A stretch of DNA of 64,000 nucleotides from Novosphingobium album (ex Hu et al. 2023) (GTDB lineage: Bacteria > Pseudomonadota > Alphaproteobacteria > Sphingomonadales > Sphingomonadaceae): assembly GCF_022832385.1 (NCBI RefSeq), contig NZ_JALHLE010000004.1:1-64000 (forward strand). Reading direction: 5' to 3'. The notes beneath the pieces were generated by a model. The model was not told the DNA's origin, ran no database searches, and worked only from the letters and a program-made list of their open reading frames with translations. The position numbers and the translations under genes are program-made. The first letter of the stretch is position 1, and each line of letters starts with the position of its first letter. Below, piece by piece: positions 20,576 to 30,102 of the stretch.

Positions 20576-22318
20576 GTGAGTGAAGAGCGCAGCGGCGCAA
20601 ACATCCTGGTCGAAAGCCTGGTCAAGCAGGGCGTCGAATTCGTATTCGGCTACCCCGGCGGTGCCGTGCTTCCGATCTACGATGCTCTCTTCGGCGACGA
20701 GCGCCTCCGCCACATCCTCGTGCGCCACGAAGCTGGTGCGGCCCATGCGGCCGAAGGTTATGCGCGCTCGACCGGAAAGCCCGGCGTCGTACTCGTCACC
20801 TCTGGCCCCGGCGCGACCAATGCCGTTACCGGCATTGCCGATGCCTTCCTCGATTCGATCCCGCTCGTCGTCATCACCGGGCAGGTTCCGACCGCGCTGA
20901 TCGGTTCGGACGCGTTTCAGGAAGCCGATACCGTCGGCATCTCGCGCCACTGCACCAAGCACAACTATCTGGTGAAGGATCCGGCCGATCTGGCCGCGGT
21001 CGTCGACGAGGCCTTCCAGATCGCCACCACCGGCCGGCCCGGCCCGGTCCTGATCGACATCCCCAAGGACGTCCAGATTGCCATGGCCACATGGCATGAC
21101 GGCCCGGCCCAGCGCCGCCAGCGCTATGCGCCGCGCACAAGGGGTGAGATCGAGGAAATCGAAGATGCCGTCGCGATGATCGCGGCAGCCAGGGCGCCCG
21201 TGTTCTACACCGGCGGCGGCGTCATCAATTCCGGCCCGCAGGCGACCGCATTGCTGCGCGAGTTGCAGGCCAAGACCGGCGCGCCCGTCACCTCGACGCT
21301 GATGGGCCTCGGTGCCTTCCCGGCAGACAGCCGCGACTGGCTGGGCATGCTCGGCATGCACGGCACCTACGAAGCCAACATGGCAATGAATCAGTCGGAC
21401 CTGATCATCTGCGTCGGCGCCCGCTTCGACGACCGCGTGACCGGCCGCCTCGATGCCTTCGCGCCGAATTCGAAGAAGATCCACATCGACATCGACCGGT
21501 CCTCGATCAACAAGACGGTCCGGGTCGACCTCCCGATCATCGGTGACTGCGCGCAGGTTCTCGAGCAGATCCTCGAAGTCTGGGGCGACCGCAAGCCGCA
21601 GGACCTGACCGCGTGGAAGGACCGCATCGACACCTGGCGCCAGAAGAAGAGCCTCTCGTTCCCTGACAACCGCGATGCGATCATGCCGCAGCTTGCAATC
21701 CAGCGCCTGTTCGCGCTGACCAAGCCGATGGACCCGATCATCTCGACCGAAGTCGGCCAGCACCAGATGTGGGCGGCACAGCACTTCCACTTCTTCAGCC
21801 CGAACAAGTGGCTGACGTCGGGCGGCCTCGGCACCATGGGCTATGGCCTGCCCGCCGCGATCGGCGCGCAGCTCGGCAACCCCAACAGCCTTGTCATCGA
21901 CATCGCGGGCGACGCCTCGATCCAGATGAACATCCAGGAACTGGGTACCGCCACGCAATACCGCCTGCCGGTCAAGGTCTTCATCCTCAACAACGAGTGG
22001 ATGGGCATGGTCCGCCAGTGGCAGGAACTGACCTACGAGAGCCGCTATTCGAACTCGTATTCGGACAGCTTGCCCGATTTCGTGAAGCTCGCCGAAGCCT
22101 ATGGCTGGAAGGGCATCCGTATCGAGAACGAAAGCGAGCTCGATGCGGGCATCCAGGCGATGATCGACTATCCCGGCCCAGTGATCGTCGATTGTCTGGT
22201 CGCCAAGGAATCGAACTGCTTCCCGATGATCCCTTCGGGCGCCTCGCACACCGAAATGATCCTGTACGGCGATACGGTCGCCGGAACCATGGATGACGAG
22301 GCCAAGGCGCTCGTCTGA
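20576..22318 (+). CDS. ilvB: Acetolactate synthase, large subunit
   Basis: 580 residues. A TPP-dependent enzyme making acetolactate (valine/leucine) and acetohydroxybutyrate (isoleucine). The N-terminal PYR domain has GYPGGAVLPIYDAL and the catalytic Glu in HEAGAAHAAEGYA; the TPP-binding segment is GDASIQMNIQEL. The GTG at 20576 is chosen because AAAGGAA lies 6 bases upstream; the open frame extends further up without a ribosome site. It pairs with ilvN 22 bases downstream. Confidence 0.95.
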   Translation: MSEERSGANILVESLVKQGVEFVFGYPGGAVLPIYDALFGDERLRHILVRHEAGAAHAAEGYARSTGKPGVVLVTSGPGATNAVTGIADAFLDSIPLVVITGQVPTALIGSDAFQEADTVGISRHCTKHNYLVKDPADLAAVVDEAFQIATTGRPGPVLIDIPKDVQIAMATWHDGPAQRRQRYAPRTRGEIEEIEDAVAMIAAARAPVFYTGGGVINSGPQATALLRELQAKTGAPVTSTLMGLGAFPADSRDWLGMLGMHGTYEANMAMNQSDLIICVGARFDDRVTGRLDAFAPNSKKIHIDIDRSSINKTVRVDLPIIGDCAQVLEQILEVWGDRKPQDLTAWKDRIDTWRQKKSLSFPDNRDAIMPQLAIQRLFALTKPMDPIISTEVGQHQMWAAQHFHFFSPNKWLTSGGLGTMGYGLPAAIGAQLGNPNSLVIDIAGDASIQMNIQELGTATQYRLPVKVFILNNEWMGMVRQWQELTYESRYSNSYSDSLPDFVKLAEAYGWKGIRIENESELDAGIQAMIDYPGPVIVDCLVAKESNCFPMIPSGASHTEMILYGDTVAGTMDDEAKALV

Positions 22319-22340
22319 GCTCGGTCCGCCTAGGAAAATA

Positions 22341-22865
22341 ATGGAAATGATGCACATCAAGCACGAGGCCGAGGAACGGCACGTCCTGACCGTGACGGTC
22401 GACAACGAGGCGGGTATTCTCGCCAAGATCGCCGGCCTGTTCACCGCACGCGGCTACAACATCGACAGCCTGACCGTGGCCGACATCACCGAGAACCACG
22501 CGGTGAGCCGGATCACCATCGTCACCCACGGCCCGCCGAGCCAGATCGACCAGATTCACGCCCAGCTCGAACGGCTGGTGCCGGTGCACAAGGTCGTCGA
22601 CCTCACCGAGGCAGGCCCCTTCGTCCAGCGCGAACTGGCGCTGATCAAGGTTGCGGGCGCAGGCGAAAAGCGCGTCGAGGCGCTGCGCATCGCCGACGTG
22701 TTCCGCGCAAAGCCGGTCGATACCACGACCGAAAGCTTCATTTTCGAGCTGACTGGCGCTCCCGACAAGATCGACACTTTCGTGGCGATCATGCGCGAGC
22801 TGGGCCTTGTCGAAGTGGGCCGTACCGGTGTTGTCGGCATGATCCGCGGCACCAAGGAAGCCTGA
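22341..22865 (+). CDS. ilvN: Acetolactate synthase, small regulatory subunit
   Basis: 174 residues from the ATG at 22341, preceded by AGGAAAATA; 22347 is an alternative. The N-terminal ACT domain (HVLTVTVDNEAGILAKIAGL, then YNIDSLTV) binds valine for feedback inhibition, followed by the family C-terminal domain (ELALIKV, GKIDTF-like DKIDTFVAIM). It forms a complex with IlvB. Confidence 0.95.
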   Translation: MEMMHIKHEAEERHVLTVTVDNEAGILAKIAGLFTARGYNIDSLTVADITENHAVSRITIVTHGPPSQIDQIHAQLERLVPVHKVVDLTEAGPFVQRELALIKVAGAGEKRVEALRIADVFRAKPVDTTTESFIFELTGAPDKIDTFVAIMRELGLVEVGRTGVVGMIRGTKEA

Positions 22866-22903
22866 CCATTTGATCCATGGCTTTCGCAAGACCGGAAGCC
22901 TAA

Positions 22904-23992
<1,089 letters not shown>

Positions 23993-24029
23993 TCAGTTCC
24001 TGATCCGGCCTCCCCGGAGGCCAGGACCT

Positions 24030-24063
24030 ACTCCCGGTCCCGCCGCAAGGCAGGGCCGGGAGT
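24030..24063 (+). terminator. Terminator after ilvC
   Basis: A 12-base arm pair (24030-24041 with 24052-24063; one G-U and one mismatch) with a 10-base loop, followed by TGTCGTTT. A second small hairpin (GGCCTCC/GGAGGCC, 24007-24022) precedes it. Confidence 0.55.
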
Positions 24064-24124
24064 TGTCGTTTGAAGGCTGCCGCTATCCGCGCTAGGCTGG
24101 CCTTGACGGTCAGGAGAGATGCCC

Positions 24125-24436
24125 ATGATCACGCCCCGCCTCGCCCTTGCTGCCACTCTGCTGAACCTTGCCGCATGTTCCGCCGAAACGCCGCCGGTTG
24201 AGGCGGCCATGCCGCCAAGGCCCAGTCTGGAACCCGGTTGTGGTGCTGAAGAGCTGAGTGCCTACATAGGCACGAAAGCTACTGACGAGGCGGTCGCAGC
24301 AATCCGCGCCTGGCGCGGCGATCATCCGGTTCGCGTGCTAACGCCCGGAACAATCGTAACGATGGACTACCGCCCCGACCGCCTCAACATCAATGTCGAT
24401 GCCGATGGCGTGATCAAGGGCTTCCGCTGCACCTGA
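24125..24436 (+). CDS. I78-family peptidase inhibitor-like lipoprotein
   Basis: 103 residues. The ATG at 24125 is preferred over 24119 because AGGAG (24112-24116) is then 8 bases away. A lipobox (LLNLAAC) predicts a lipid-anchored protein. The C-terminal half matches the I78 inhibitor fold: YIGTKATDEAVAAIRAW, then TMDYRPDRLNINVDADGVI and a terminal FRC. Cys residues at GCG and FRC could form a disulfide. Family members inhibit serine proteases; activity here is not shown. The stop abuts the stop of the convergent epoxide hydrolase gene. Confidence 0.82.
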   Translation: MITPRLALAATLLNLAACSAETPPVEAAMPPRPSLEPGCGAEELSAYIGTKATDEAVAAIRAWRGDHPVRVLTPGTIVTMDYRPDRLNINVDADGVIKGFRCT

Positions 24437-25576
24437 TCAGCGCATGAGCGCGAAGCAGCTGCGTACTTCCTCGACGAATATGTCCGGCTGCTCCCACGCG
24501 GCGAAATGGCCACCTTGTAGAGCATCGTTCCAGTACACGAGGTTCTGCAGGATACGCTCGGCCCATTTGCGCGGGGCCCTGGTGATCTCACGCGGAAAGG
24601 TCGTCACGCCTGCTGGCAGATGCACCGGCTGCGAGCGGCCGATGGCGTCGAAGCTCTCCCAGTAAAGCCGCGCCGCTGAAGCCCCGGTGGCGGGAAGCCA
24701 GTAGAGCATTACATTGTCGAGAATCGCGTCCATCGAAAGGGCATCGAGCGGCGAGCCGCGGTTATCCGTCCACGACCACATCTTCTCGTAAAGCCAGCCC
24801 GCCAGAGCCACCGGGCTATCGACGAGACCATAGCCAATCGTCTGCGGCCGGGTCGACTGGATCGCGGAATAGCCGGAATCGACAGCCTTGTACTTCTGGC
24901 CCGCCTCTTTCGCGGCCGTCACTTCCGGACTGGGATCGGCGTAGTCCTCACGCGTGGGCCTTGCGACAGGCATGTTGGTATGGATGCCGACCAGTCCTTC
25001 GGGCGCCTGCCCCCCCATGACCGTCGTGACGATCGCGCCCCAGTCGCCGCCTTGCGCAAACCAGCGGCCGTAGCCGAGGCGGCGCATCAGTTCGGCCCAG
25101 GCTTGCCCGATCCGTTCGACGCCCCAACCGGGTGCGAACGGTTTGCCCGAAAAGCCGTATCCGGGCAACGACGGCACTACGACGTGAAAGGCGTCCTCCG
25201 CCCTGCCCCCATGCGCCACGGGATCAGTCAGCGGCGCGATCACCTCCATGAACTCGATCACCGAACCCGGCCAGCCATGCGTCAGGATCAGCGGCATGGC
25301 CTGCGGATGCGGCGAGCGGACGTGCAGGAAATGAATGTCGACCCCATCGATTTCCGTCAGATATTGGCCGAACAGGTTCAGCCGCGTCTCGCAGCGGCGC
25401 CAGTCGTAGTCACCGGCCCAGTACCGAATGAGGTCGCGCAGCGCGGCCAGCGGCGTTCCCTGAGACCAGTCATTCACCGTCTCGCGCTCCGGCCAGCGGG
25501 TCATCGCGATACGGCGGCGAAGGTCGTCGAGTTGCTCTTCGGCAATCGAAAGGTGGAAAGGGCGGATAGCGGTCAT
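24437..25576 (-). CDS. Epoxide hydrolase (alpha/beta-hydrolase with EHN domain)
   Basis: 379 residues. The N-terminal EHN domain (IRPFHLSIAEEQLDDLRRRI) is followed by an alpha/beta-hydrolase core with the oxyanion motif HGWPGSVIEF and the nucleophile Asp in FAQGGDWGAIVTTV. This is the juvenile-hormone/microsomal type (EHN plus hydrolase). It hydrolyses epoxides to diols; the physiological substrate is unknown. It is divergent from the leuA leader across a shared promoter region. Confidence 0.9.
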   Translation of the reverse strand: MTAIRPFHLSIAEEQLDDLRRRIAMTRWPERETVNDWSQGTPLAALRDLIRYWAGDYDWRRCETRLNLFGQYLTEIDGVDIHFLHVRSPHPQAMPLILTHGWPGSVIEFMEVIAPLTDPVAHGGRAEDAFHVVVPSLPGYGFSGKPFAPGWGVERIGQAWAELMRRLGYGRWFAQGGDWGAIVTTVMGGQAPEGLVGIHTNMPVARPTREDYADPSPEVTAAKEAGQKYKAVDSGYSAIQSTRPQTIGYGLVDSPVALAGWLYEKMWSWTDNRGSPLDALSMDAILDNVMLYWLPATGASAARLYWESFDAIGRSQPVHLPAGVTTFPREITRAPRKWAERILQNLVYWNDALQGGHFAAWEQPDIFVEEVRSCFALMR

Positions 25577-25693
25577 CCCGCAAACCTAATCCTCTGCTCT
25601 GCCCGCCAGCAAGACCGTGCTCGTATCGGGCTAGCCGCTATGCCGCCACGGCCAAAAAGCGCGATTTCGAGCCAGCTGGACTGCCTTTGCCTC

Positions 25694-25722
25694 TTTACAC
25701 GGCGCCAGTGAATGCCCATAGG
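25694..25722 (+). promoter_or_regulatory. Candidate leuA promoter
   Basis: TTTACA (25694-25699), a 17-base spacer and CATAGG (25717-25722). The -10 is weak. If used, transcription would begin at or next to the leader-peptide ATG at 25730, giving a leaderless leader-peptide mRNA. Confidence 0.35.
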
Positions 25723-25729
25723 CACAACC

Positions 25730-25780
25730 ATGAATCTCCGTCTCGGCCTTCTCCTGCGACTTACACGCCCTTGGGCGTGA
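25730..25780 (+). CDS. Leucine-rich leader peptide of leuA (leuL-like)
   Basis: 16 codons encoding MNLRLGLLLRLTRPWA, with six Leu codons (residues 3, 5, 7, 8, 9, 11), 94 bases upstream of the leuA ATG. A Leu-rich short ORF ahead of a leucine-synthesis gene is the hallmark of ribosome-mediated attenuation. No Shine-Dalgarno sequence precedes its ATG (GGCACAACC), consistent with leaderless translation. Overlapping alternative hairpins begin at its last codons. Confidence 0.75.
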   Translation: MNLRLGLLLRLTRPWA

Positions 25781-25818
25781 GTTGACGCGTCGCACCTGCG
25801 GCGCGCTCGGCGCCCAAG
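25765..25818 (+). promoter_or_regulatory. Mutually exclusive hairpins of the leuA attenuator
   Basis: Segment 25770-25777 can pair locally with the codons just before it (ACGCCC 25765-25770 with GGGCGT 25773-25778), or as CTTGGGCG (25770-25777) with CGCCCAAG (25811-25818). The latter competes with a hairpin GGCGC/GCGCC (25800-25804 with 25810-25814). Ribosome position on the Leu codons would choose between them. No U-run follows, so the output may be translational or Rho-dependent. Confidence 0.6.
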
Positions 25819-25873
25819 GGGACCTGAAACAGCGACGCCCAGTAGAAGACGAATTCCCGAGCGAGACACGACC

Positions 25874-27541
25874 ATGACCATGCTGAAAGATCCCTCGGTC
25901 AAGTACCGACCGTTCCCGCAGATCGACCTGCCCAACCGCCAATGGCCTTCGCAGGTCATCACCAAGGCACCGCGATGGCTCTCCACCGACCTGCGCGACG
26001 GCAATCAGGCGCTGATCGACCCGATGGGCGCCGAAAAGAAGAGCCGCTTCTTCGACCTGCTGGTGAAAGTGGGCCTGAAGGAAATCGAGGTCGGCTTCCC
26101 GAGCGCAGGGGCGACCGAGTTCGATTTCATCCGCGGCCTCGTCGATTCCGGCCGCATTCCCGAGGACGTGCTGATTCAGGTGCTGACCCAGTCCCGCCAG
26201 GACCTGATCGAACGCTCGTTCGAAAGCCTCGCCGGTGTCCACGCCGCGATCGTCCATGTCTACAATGCCGTCTCGCCCCTGTGGCGCAACGTCGTGTTCG
26301 GCATGGAACAGTCCGAAATCCGCGGCATTGCCGAGAACGGGGCGAAGATCATCCGCGACCAGATCGCCAAGTATCCGCAAACCAAGTGGCATGTGGAATA
26401 CTCGCCGGAGACGTTCTCGACCGCCGAACTCGATTTCTCGATCGAGTGCTGCGAAGCGGTGATGAACATCCTGCAGACCACGCCGGAAAATCCGATCATC
26501 CTCAATCTGCCCGCGACGGTCGAAGCGGCAACGCCGAACATCTACGCCGACCAGATCGAGTATTTCTGCCGCAACCTGCCGAACCGTGAATCGGCAGTCA
26601 TCAGCCTGCACACCCACAACGACCGGGGTACCGGCGTCGCGGCGGCGGAACTGGGCCTGATGGCCGGTGCGGACCGCGTGGAAGGCTGCCTGTTCGGGAA
26701 TGGCGAGCGCACCGGCAACTGCTGCCTGGTGACAGTCGCCCTCAACATGTACACGCAAGGCGTTGATCCGGAACTGGATTTCTCGGATATCGACGAAGTC
26801 ATCCAGACCGTCGAGTACTGCAACCAGCTCAAGGTGCCCGAACGCCATCCCTATGGTGGTGAACTGGTCTTCACCGCTTTCTCCGGCTCGCACCAGGATG
26901 CGATCAAGAAGGGCTTTGCCGCGCAGGAAACGCGCAACGACCAGCTCTGGTCGATTCCCTACCTGCCCATCGACCCGGCAGACCTGGGCCGCGACTACGA
27001 GGCGGTGATCCGCGTCAACTCGCAGTCCGGCAAGGGCGGCTTTGCCTGGGTGATCGAACAGGATCAGGGCCTCAAGCTGCCCAAGAGGATGCAGGCCCAT
27101 TTCTCCAAGCACGTGCAGGATCTGGCGGACGAACTCGGCCGGGAACTGCAGGCCAGCGACATCTGGCAGGTCTTCCGCAAGGCCTACCGCCTTGATGAGC
27201 CGCAGCACTTCCAGTTGATCGACTGGGACGAAGCTAGGAGCGCCGACGGCACCCGCGTCTTCGCTGGCAAGATCGGCGTCAACGGCAAGGAGCAGAGCGT
27301 CTCGGGCAAGGGCAATGGCCTCATCTCCTCGGTCATCGCGACCCTGAAGGACAGCTTCGGTGTCGAGCTCGAAGTGCGCGATTATGCCGAACATTCGATG
27401 GGCAAGAGCTCGGATGCCCGTGCAGCCGCCTATGTCGAATGCGTGCTGCCCGATGGCCGCACCATCTGGGGCGTCGGCATCGACGAGGACGTCGCCACCG
27501 CCAGCGTGCGCGCCGTGCTCAGCGCCGCCAACGCCGCCTGA
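25874..27541 (+). CDS. leuA: 2-isopropylmalate synthase
   Basis: 555 residues, the longer LeuA type (as in actinobacteria and fungi). It condenses acetyl-CoA with 2-oxoisovalerate, the committed step to leucine. The HMGL-type TIM barrel begins at LSTDLRDGNQALIDPM; the metal site HTHNDRGTGVAAAE and GCLFGNGERTGN are present; a C-terminal regulatory domain for leucine feedback spans about residues 440-555. A second Met (25880) is an alternative start. Expression is probably controlled by the leader upstream. Confidence 0.95.
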   Translation: MTMLKDPSVKYRPFPQIDLPNRQWPSQVITKAPRWLSTDLRDGNQALIDPMGAEKKSRFFDLLVKVGLKEIEVGFPSAGATEFDFIRGLVDSGRIPEDVLIQVLTQSRQDLIERSFESLAGVHAAIVHVYNAVSPLWRNVVFGMEQSEIRGIAENGAKIIRDQIAKYPQTKWHVEYSPETFSTAELDFSIECCEAVMNILQTTPENPIILNLPATVEAATPNIYADQIEYFCRNLPNRESAVISLHTHNDRGTGVAAAELGLMAGADRVEGCLFGNGERTGNCCLVTVALNMYTQGVDPELDFSDIDEVIQTVEYCNQLKVPERHPYGGELVFTAFSGSHQDAIKKGFAAQETRNDQLWSIPYLPIDPADLGRDYEAVIRVNSQSGKGGFAWVIEQDQGLKLPKRMQAHFSKHVQDLADELGRELQASDIWQVFRKAYRLDEPQHFQLIDWDEARSADGTRVFAGKIGVNGKEQSVSGKGNGLISSVIATLKDSFGVELEVRDYAEHSMGKSSDARAAAYVECVLPDGRTIWGVGIDEDVATASVRAVLSAANAA

Positions 27542-27566
27542 CGCGGCGTCAATTGCAAGACAATTG

Positions 27567-27599
27567 AAAAGGGGCCGGTCTGGGGACCCGCCCCTTTTT
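27567..27599 (+). terminator. Intrinsic terminator of leuA
   Basis: A 14-base stem with one mismatch (27567-27580 with about 27586-27599), ending in TTTTT, 25 bases past the stop. Confidence 0.88.
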
Positions 27600-27637
27600 G
27601 ATGCCCGGCGTACCCGACGAGCATTGGAAGACGGATG

Positions 27638-28261
27638 CTAGGCCCTGCCTTGCGCCTGCAGTTGATGCACGCGCAAAGCGAACTCTTCCAATGACATGAC
27701 CTGATGGAACACCAGTCCATAATACGGGTGACGCCGCCAGCGCACCGTCACATCAAACGCCGGCAAGTTGTCAGCCTCAAGACCCAGCACCTGCCCGATC
27801 GCGAGATGCTGGGAGGTCTCGATCTTGGCACCCTGACTCGAAAGATCGTGAATGCGGCTTCCGTAAGCAGCTCCGCCATGACGCAGCCGGGCGGAACAAT
27901 CCAGATTGATGCGCATGGGACGCTTGGGAAACGGTCCGTGTTCGGCCACGAATTGCGAAATATCGATCGCGTCCAGAAACCGGATACCGGCCTCGTTGCC
28001 ATTCTCCCAGACTTTTTCGACCGCTACGCGTTGACCCGTCGCCGTTTCCAGCACCAGCTCTTCACTATCGACCATAGGATGGAACAGGCGGAGCTTGGCT
28101 CCGCTATTCGACACGTCACGAACAATGCATAGAAATTCGCCGGACGCTCCCGCCAACTTGGCACTGCGCAACAGCAGCGCAACGCGCGGTTCGATCCGCT
28201 TCTCGTTCAGACCCTCCGCCTCCTCTATCGGACGGCTTTGAGAAAACTCTGGAACCTTCAT
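27638..28261 (-). CDS. Protein with two PilZ-like domains
   Basis: 207 residues from the ATG at 28261 (a GTG at 28291 is possible). The first half shows the PilZ c-di-GMP motifs: RxxxR (RIEPR) and DVSNSGAKL (D/NxSxxG). The second half repeats the pattern more weakly (RINLDCSARLRHGG, then HDLSSQGAKIE), keeping DxSxxG while the RxxxR is not obvious. No output domain, so it may be a c-di-GMP adaptor acting on motility or exopolysaccharide. Monocistronic. Confidence 0.82.
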   Translation of the reverse strand: MKVPEFSQSRPIEEAEGLNEKRIEPRVALLLRSAKLAGASGEFLCIVRDVSNSGAKLRLFHPMVDSEELVLETATGQRVAVEKVWENGNEAGIRFLDAIDISQFVAEHGPFPKRPMRINLDCSARLRHGGAAYGSRIHDLSSQGAKIETSQHLAIGQVLGLEADNLPAFDVTVRWRRHPYYGLVFHQVMSLEEFALRVHQLQAQGRA

Positions 28262-28671
28262 AACCGGCACCTTGCCTATTCGCCCACCCACCCGAACGCG
28301 ACCACCCTGTATGGATACGTGTGGGAGTACTGAACGAATTACGTCCAGTTTATGTTACCATTGCCATTAAGTGTATGATGACCGGCGCATTAATCATTTG
28401 CACCCGCGACCGGCCAATCCGCGAAATTCGCGCATGATGCGGCATGGGAACGCCCTCACCACCCACCTGCAGATGTGGCTTATACAAACGATATTAATCA
28501 AGGTAATCCGGGATTTTGATGCTGACGGCCCCTTCTTGCTCCGCGGCTGCCTGGCGAACCAGGTCGCAAGTCCGACGCAGGCACATTAAAATGCGTTCAT
28601 TCGCAAGTTTCACTCCAAAATGGACTAATCTAGCGACCGAAAACCCGCTCCGCCCGGTAATGCCGGGAGAA
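28262..28671. other. Intergenic region upstream of the PilZ gene
   Basis: 410 bases, lower in GC than its surroundings around 28330-28400. It should hold the PilZ gene promoter. Short ORFs on both strands (28371-28589, 28494-28706) have no ribosome site, no family resemblance and GC-frame patterns unlike their neighbours. I see no supported gene; a small RNA cannot be excluded. Confidence 0.5.
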
Positions 28672-28704
28672 GGAAAAAGGGGCACCCTCCGGCGCCCCTT
28701 TTCC
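28672..28704 (-). terminator. Intrinsic terminator of the MaoC-like dehydratase gene
   Basis: On the reverse strand GGAAAAGGGGC pairs with GCCCCTTTTTCC around a GC-rich loop, 20 bases past the stop at 28725, with the T-tract in the 3' arm. Confidence 0.75.
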
Positions 28705-28724
28705 ATTTCAGCCTTTGCGCCGGA

Positions 28725-29903
28725 TCAGTCCGGCTTCTTTGGCAGCGCAATCTCGGCCACGCCCATGCACATCTTTACGCCCTTCTGATTTTGCATGAGA
28801 TGCTTGACCTGCACGAGATGGCGACCTTCCTCGTCCACCATCTTGTCGACCACTTCGGCGGTCTGGATGGTCACATCGCCCGAGAGCGCAGGGCCGCGGT
28901 AATTGGCGGTGGAGTGGACGACCATGCCGTGCTCGCCCGCCCATCCCGCGAGATAGTCCGTCACCCAGGCGCCCATTGAGGCACCATAGCCATAGGCGCG
29001 CGGCATGCCGATCTTGCGTGCGTACCTTGGGAACAGATGGCCGCGCGAAGGGCCGAAATAGGCGCCATCCGTAAGTTCGGGGTTGATACGCTCCATGTGC
29101 GGATCATTCTCGTGGCCAGCCATTTCCTTCGTGAAGCCCAGCGCCTCCAGGTCCAGTTCGCGGCGATCGAGCGTACCCCAAGTAGTGAACAGGTAGGAAC
29201 GCCATTCGGTCGTGAAACTGGCGATGGTGTGCGGACCGAACACGCGCTCGGGAAGCTGGTCTCCCACGCTGACGTCATCCCACCAGCGTTCGCCATGTCC
29301 CAGATCGTGAAGCATCTGGATCCACGTGAACTTGCGCTCCTCGATCTGCTCCAGTTCAGCGTCGGTCCATTCCGGCTCTTCGAACTCCGCGGTGTTCACG
29401 GTATCGCCGCCGGCATGGGCGAGATACCGGATCGCCGTCGAACGCTGCTTGGCGATCAGTTCGCCGTGCTGGTTGCGGTAAAAGTTGTCCCCGCGCTGGA
29501 AGCAGGTCGGCCCGAAGCCTGTGTTCTTGACCGTGTAGTCGAAGGGGATGCGCTCGTTCGTCACGGTGTCACCGCCGAAGACGCGTGGACCGTAATGCCA
29601 AAACTCGTCGCCGCCGAAGAGCAGGTGCGAATTCTCGATCTTGCCGACGCACGAAGGCGCTGTGCCATGGCCATCATCCATGACGATCGGGAAGCTCTGC
29701 GGCGCCACCAGCTTGCCCCAGCGGCTTTCGGCGGCAAAGGCCGGATCGAAGTGCAGCAGGTTGGGATAGTGCATTGCCTGCACCCAGCGGCGGATGTCGT
29801 TATTCCCCAGCGGCTCGCGGATCGGCGAGGAATCGATGACCTTGCCGAGCCACTGATCGATGTCCGAGCAATCGAACGGAATTTCGGTAACGTCATCTGC
29901 CAT
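28725..29903 (-). CDS. MaoC-family acyl dehydratase (double hot-dog, FAS1-like N-terminal domain)
   Basis: 392 residues. It resembles proteins with an N-terminal FAS1-like/MaoC_dehydrat_N hot-dog (about 20-190) and a C-terminal MaoC hot-dog (about 225-385; MPRAYGYGASMGAWVTDYL, then RGPALSGDVTIQTAEVVDK). Such enzymes hydrate enoyl-CoA esters, often in steroid or branched-acid breakdown. GGGAGGA precedes the ATG. The usual MaoC Asp-His dyad cannot be placed with certainty by eye. Divergent from the nitronate monooxygenase gene. Confidence 0.8.
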   Translation of the reverse strand: MADDVTEIPFDCSDIDQWLGKVIDSSPIREPLGNNDIRRWVQAMHYPNLLHFDPAFAAESRWGKLVAPQSFPIVMDDGHGTAPSCVGKIENSHLLFGGDEFWHYGPRVFGGDTVTNERIPFDYTVKNTGFGPTCFQRGDNFYRNQHGELIAKQRSTAIRYLAHAGGDTVNTAEFEEPEWTDAELEQIEERKFTWIQMLHDLGHGERWWDDVSVGDQLPERVFGPHTIASFTTEWRSYLFTTWGTLDRRELDLEALGFTKEMAGHENDPHMERINPELTDGAYFGPSRGHLFPRYARKIGMPRAYGYGASMGAWVTDYLAGWAGEHGMVVHSTANYRGPALSGDVTIQTAEVVDKMVDEEGRHLVQVKHLMQNQKGVKMCMGVAEIALPKKPD

Positions 29904-29950
29904 GGCTCAAATCCTCCCAAACGGCCTGCCGGTGCAGCCCGCTACTAATC

Positions 29951-29970
29951 GACACTGATGTCTAGATCAG
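29951..29970. promoter_or_regulatory. Overlapping dyads between the dehydratase and nitronate monooxygenase genes
   Basis: GACA-CTGA-TGTC (29951-29962) overlaps CTGAT-GTCTAG-ATCAG (29955-29970) in a 199-base divergent intergenic region. Operator-like, but no regulator gene is adjacent. Confidence 0.35.
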
Positions 29971-30102
29971 CTTGCCACGAAGGTCACGCCTGTTTGCGCA
30001 CGCGAACCACGACAACGCGATGGCGGTGCGGGGCCGCATACTCGACAGGCCCGATCCGGCGCAGTATGGCGCCATTTAATCGCTCGCTTAAACGGAGAAG
30101 AG

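Noticed and set aside
20477..22444. 655-aa reverse open frame opposite ilvB
   Set aside because: The ilvB frame carries all TPP-enzyme motifs; the opposite frame carries none.
28371..28706. Short ORFs (70-72 aa) in the region upstream of the PilZ gene
   Set aside because: No ribosome site, no recognisable pattern, and they overlap a terminator of the neighbouring gene.
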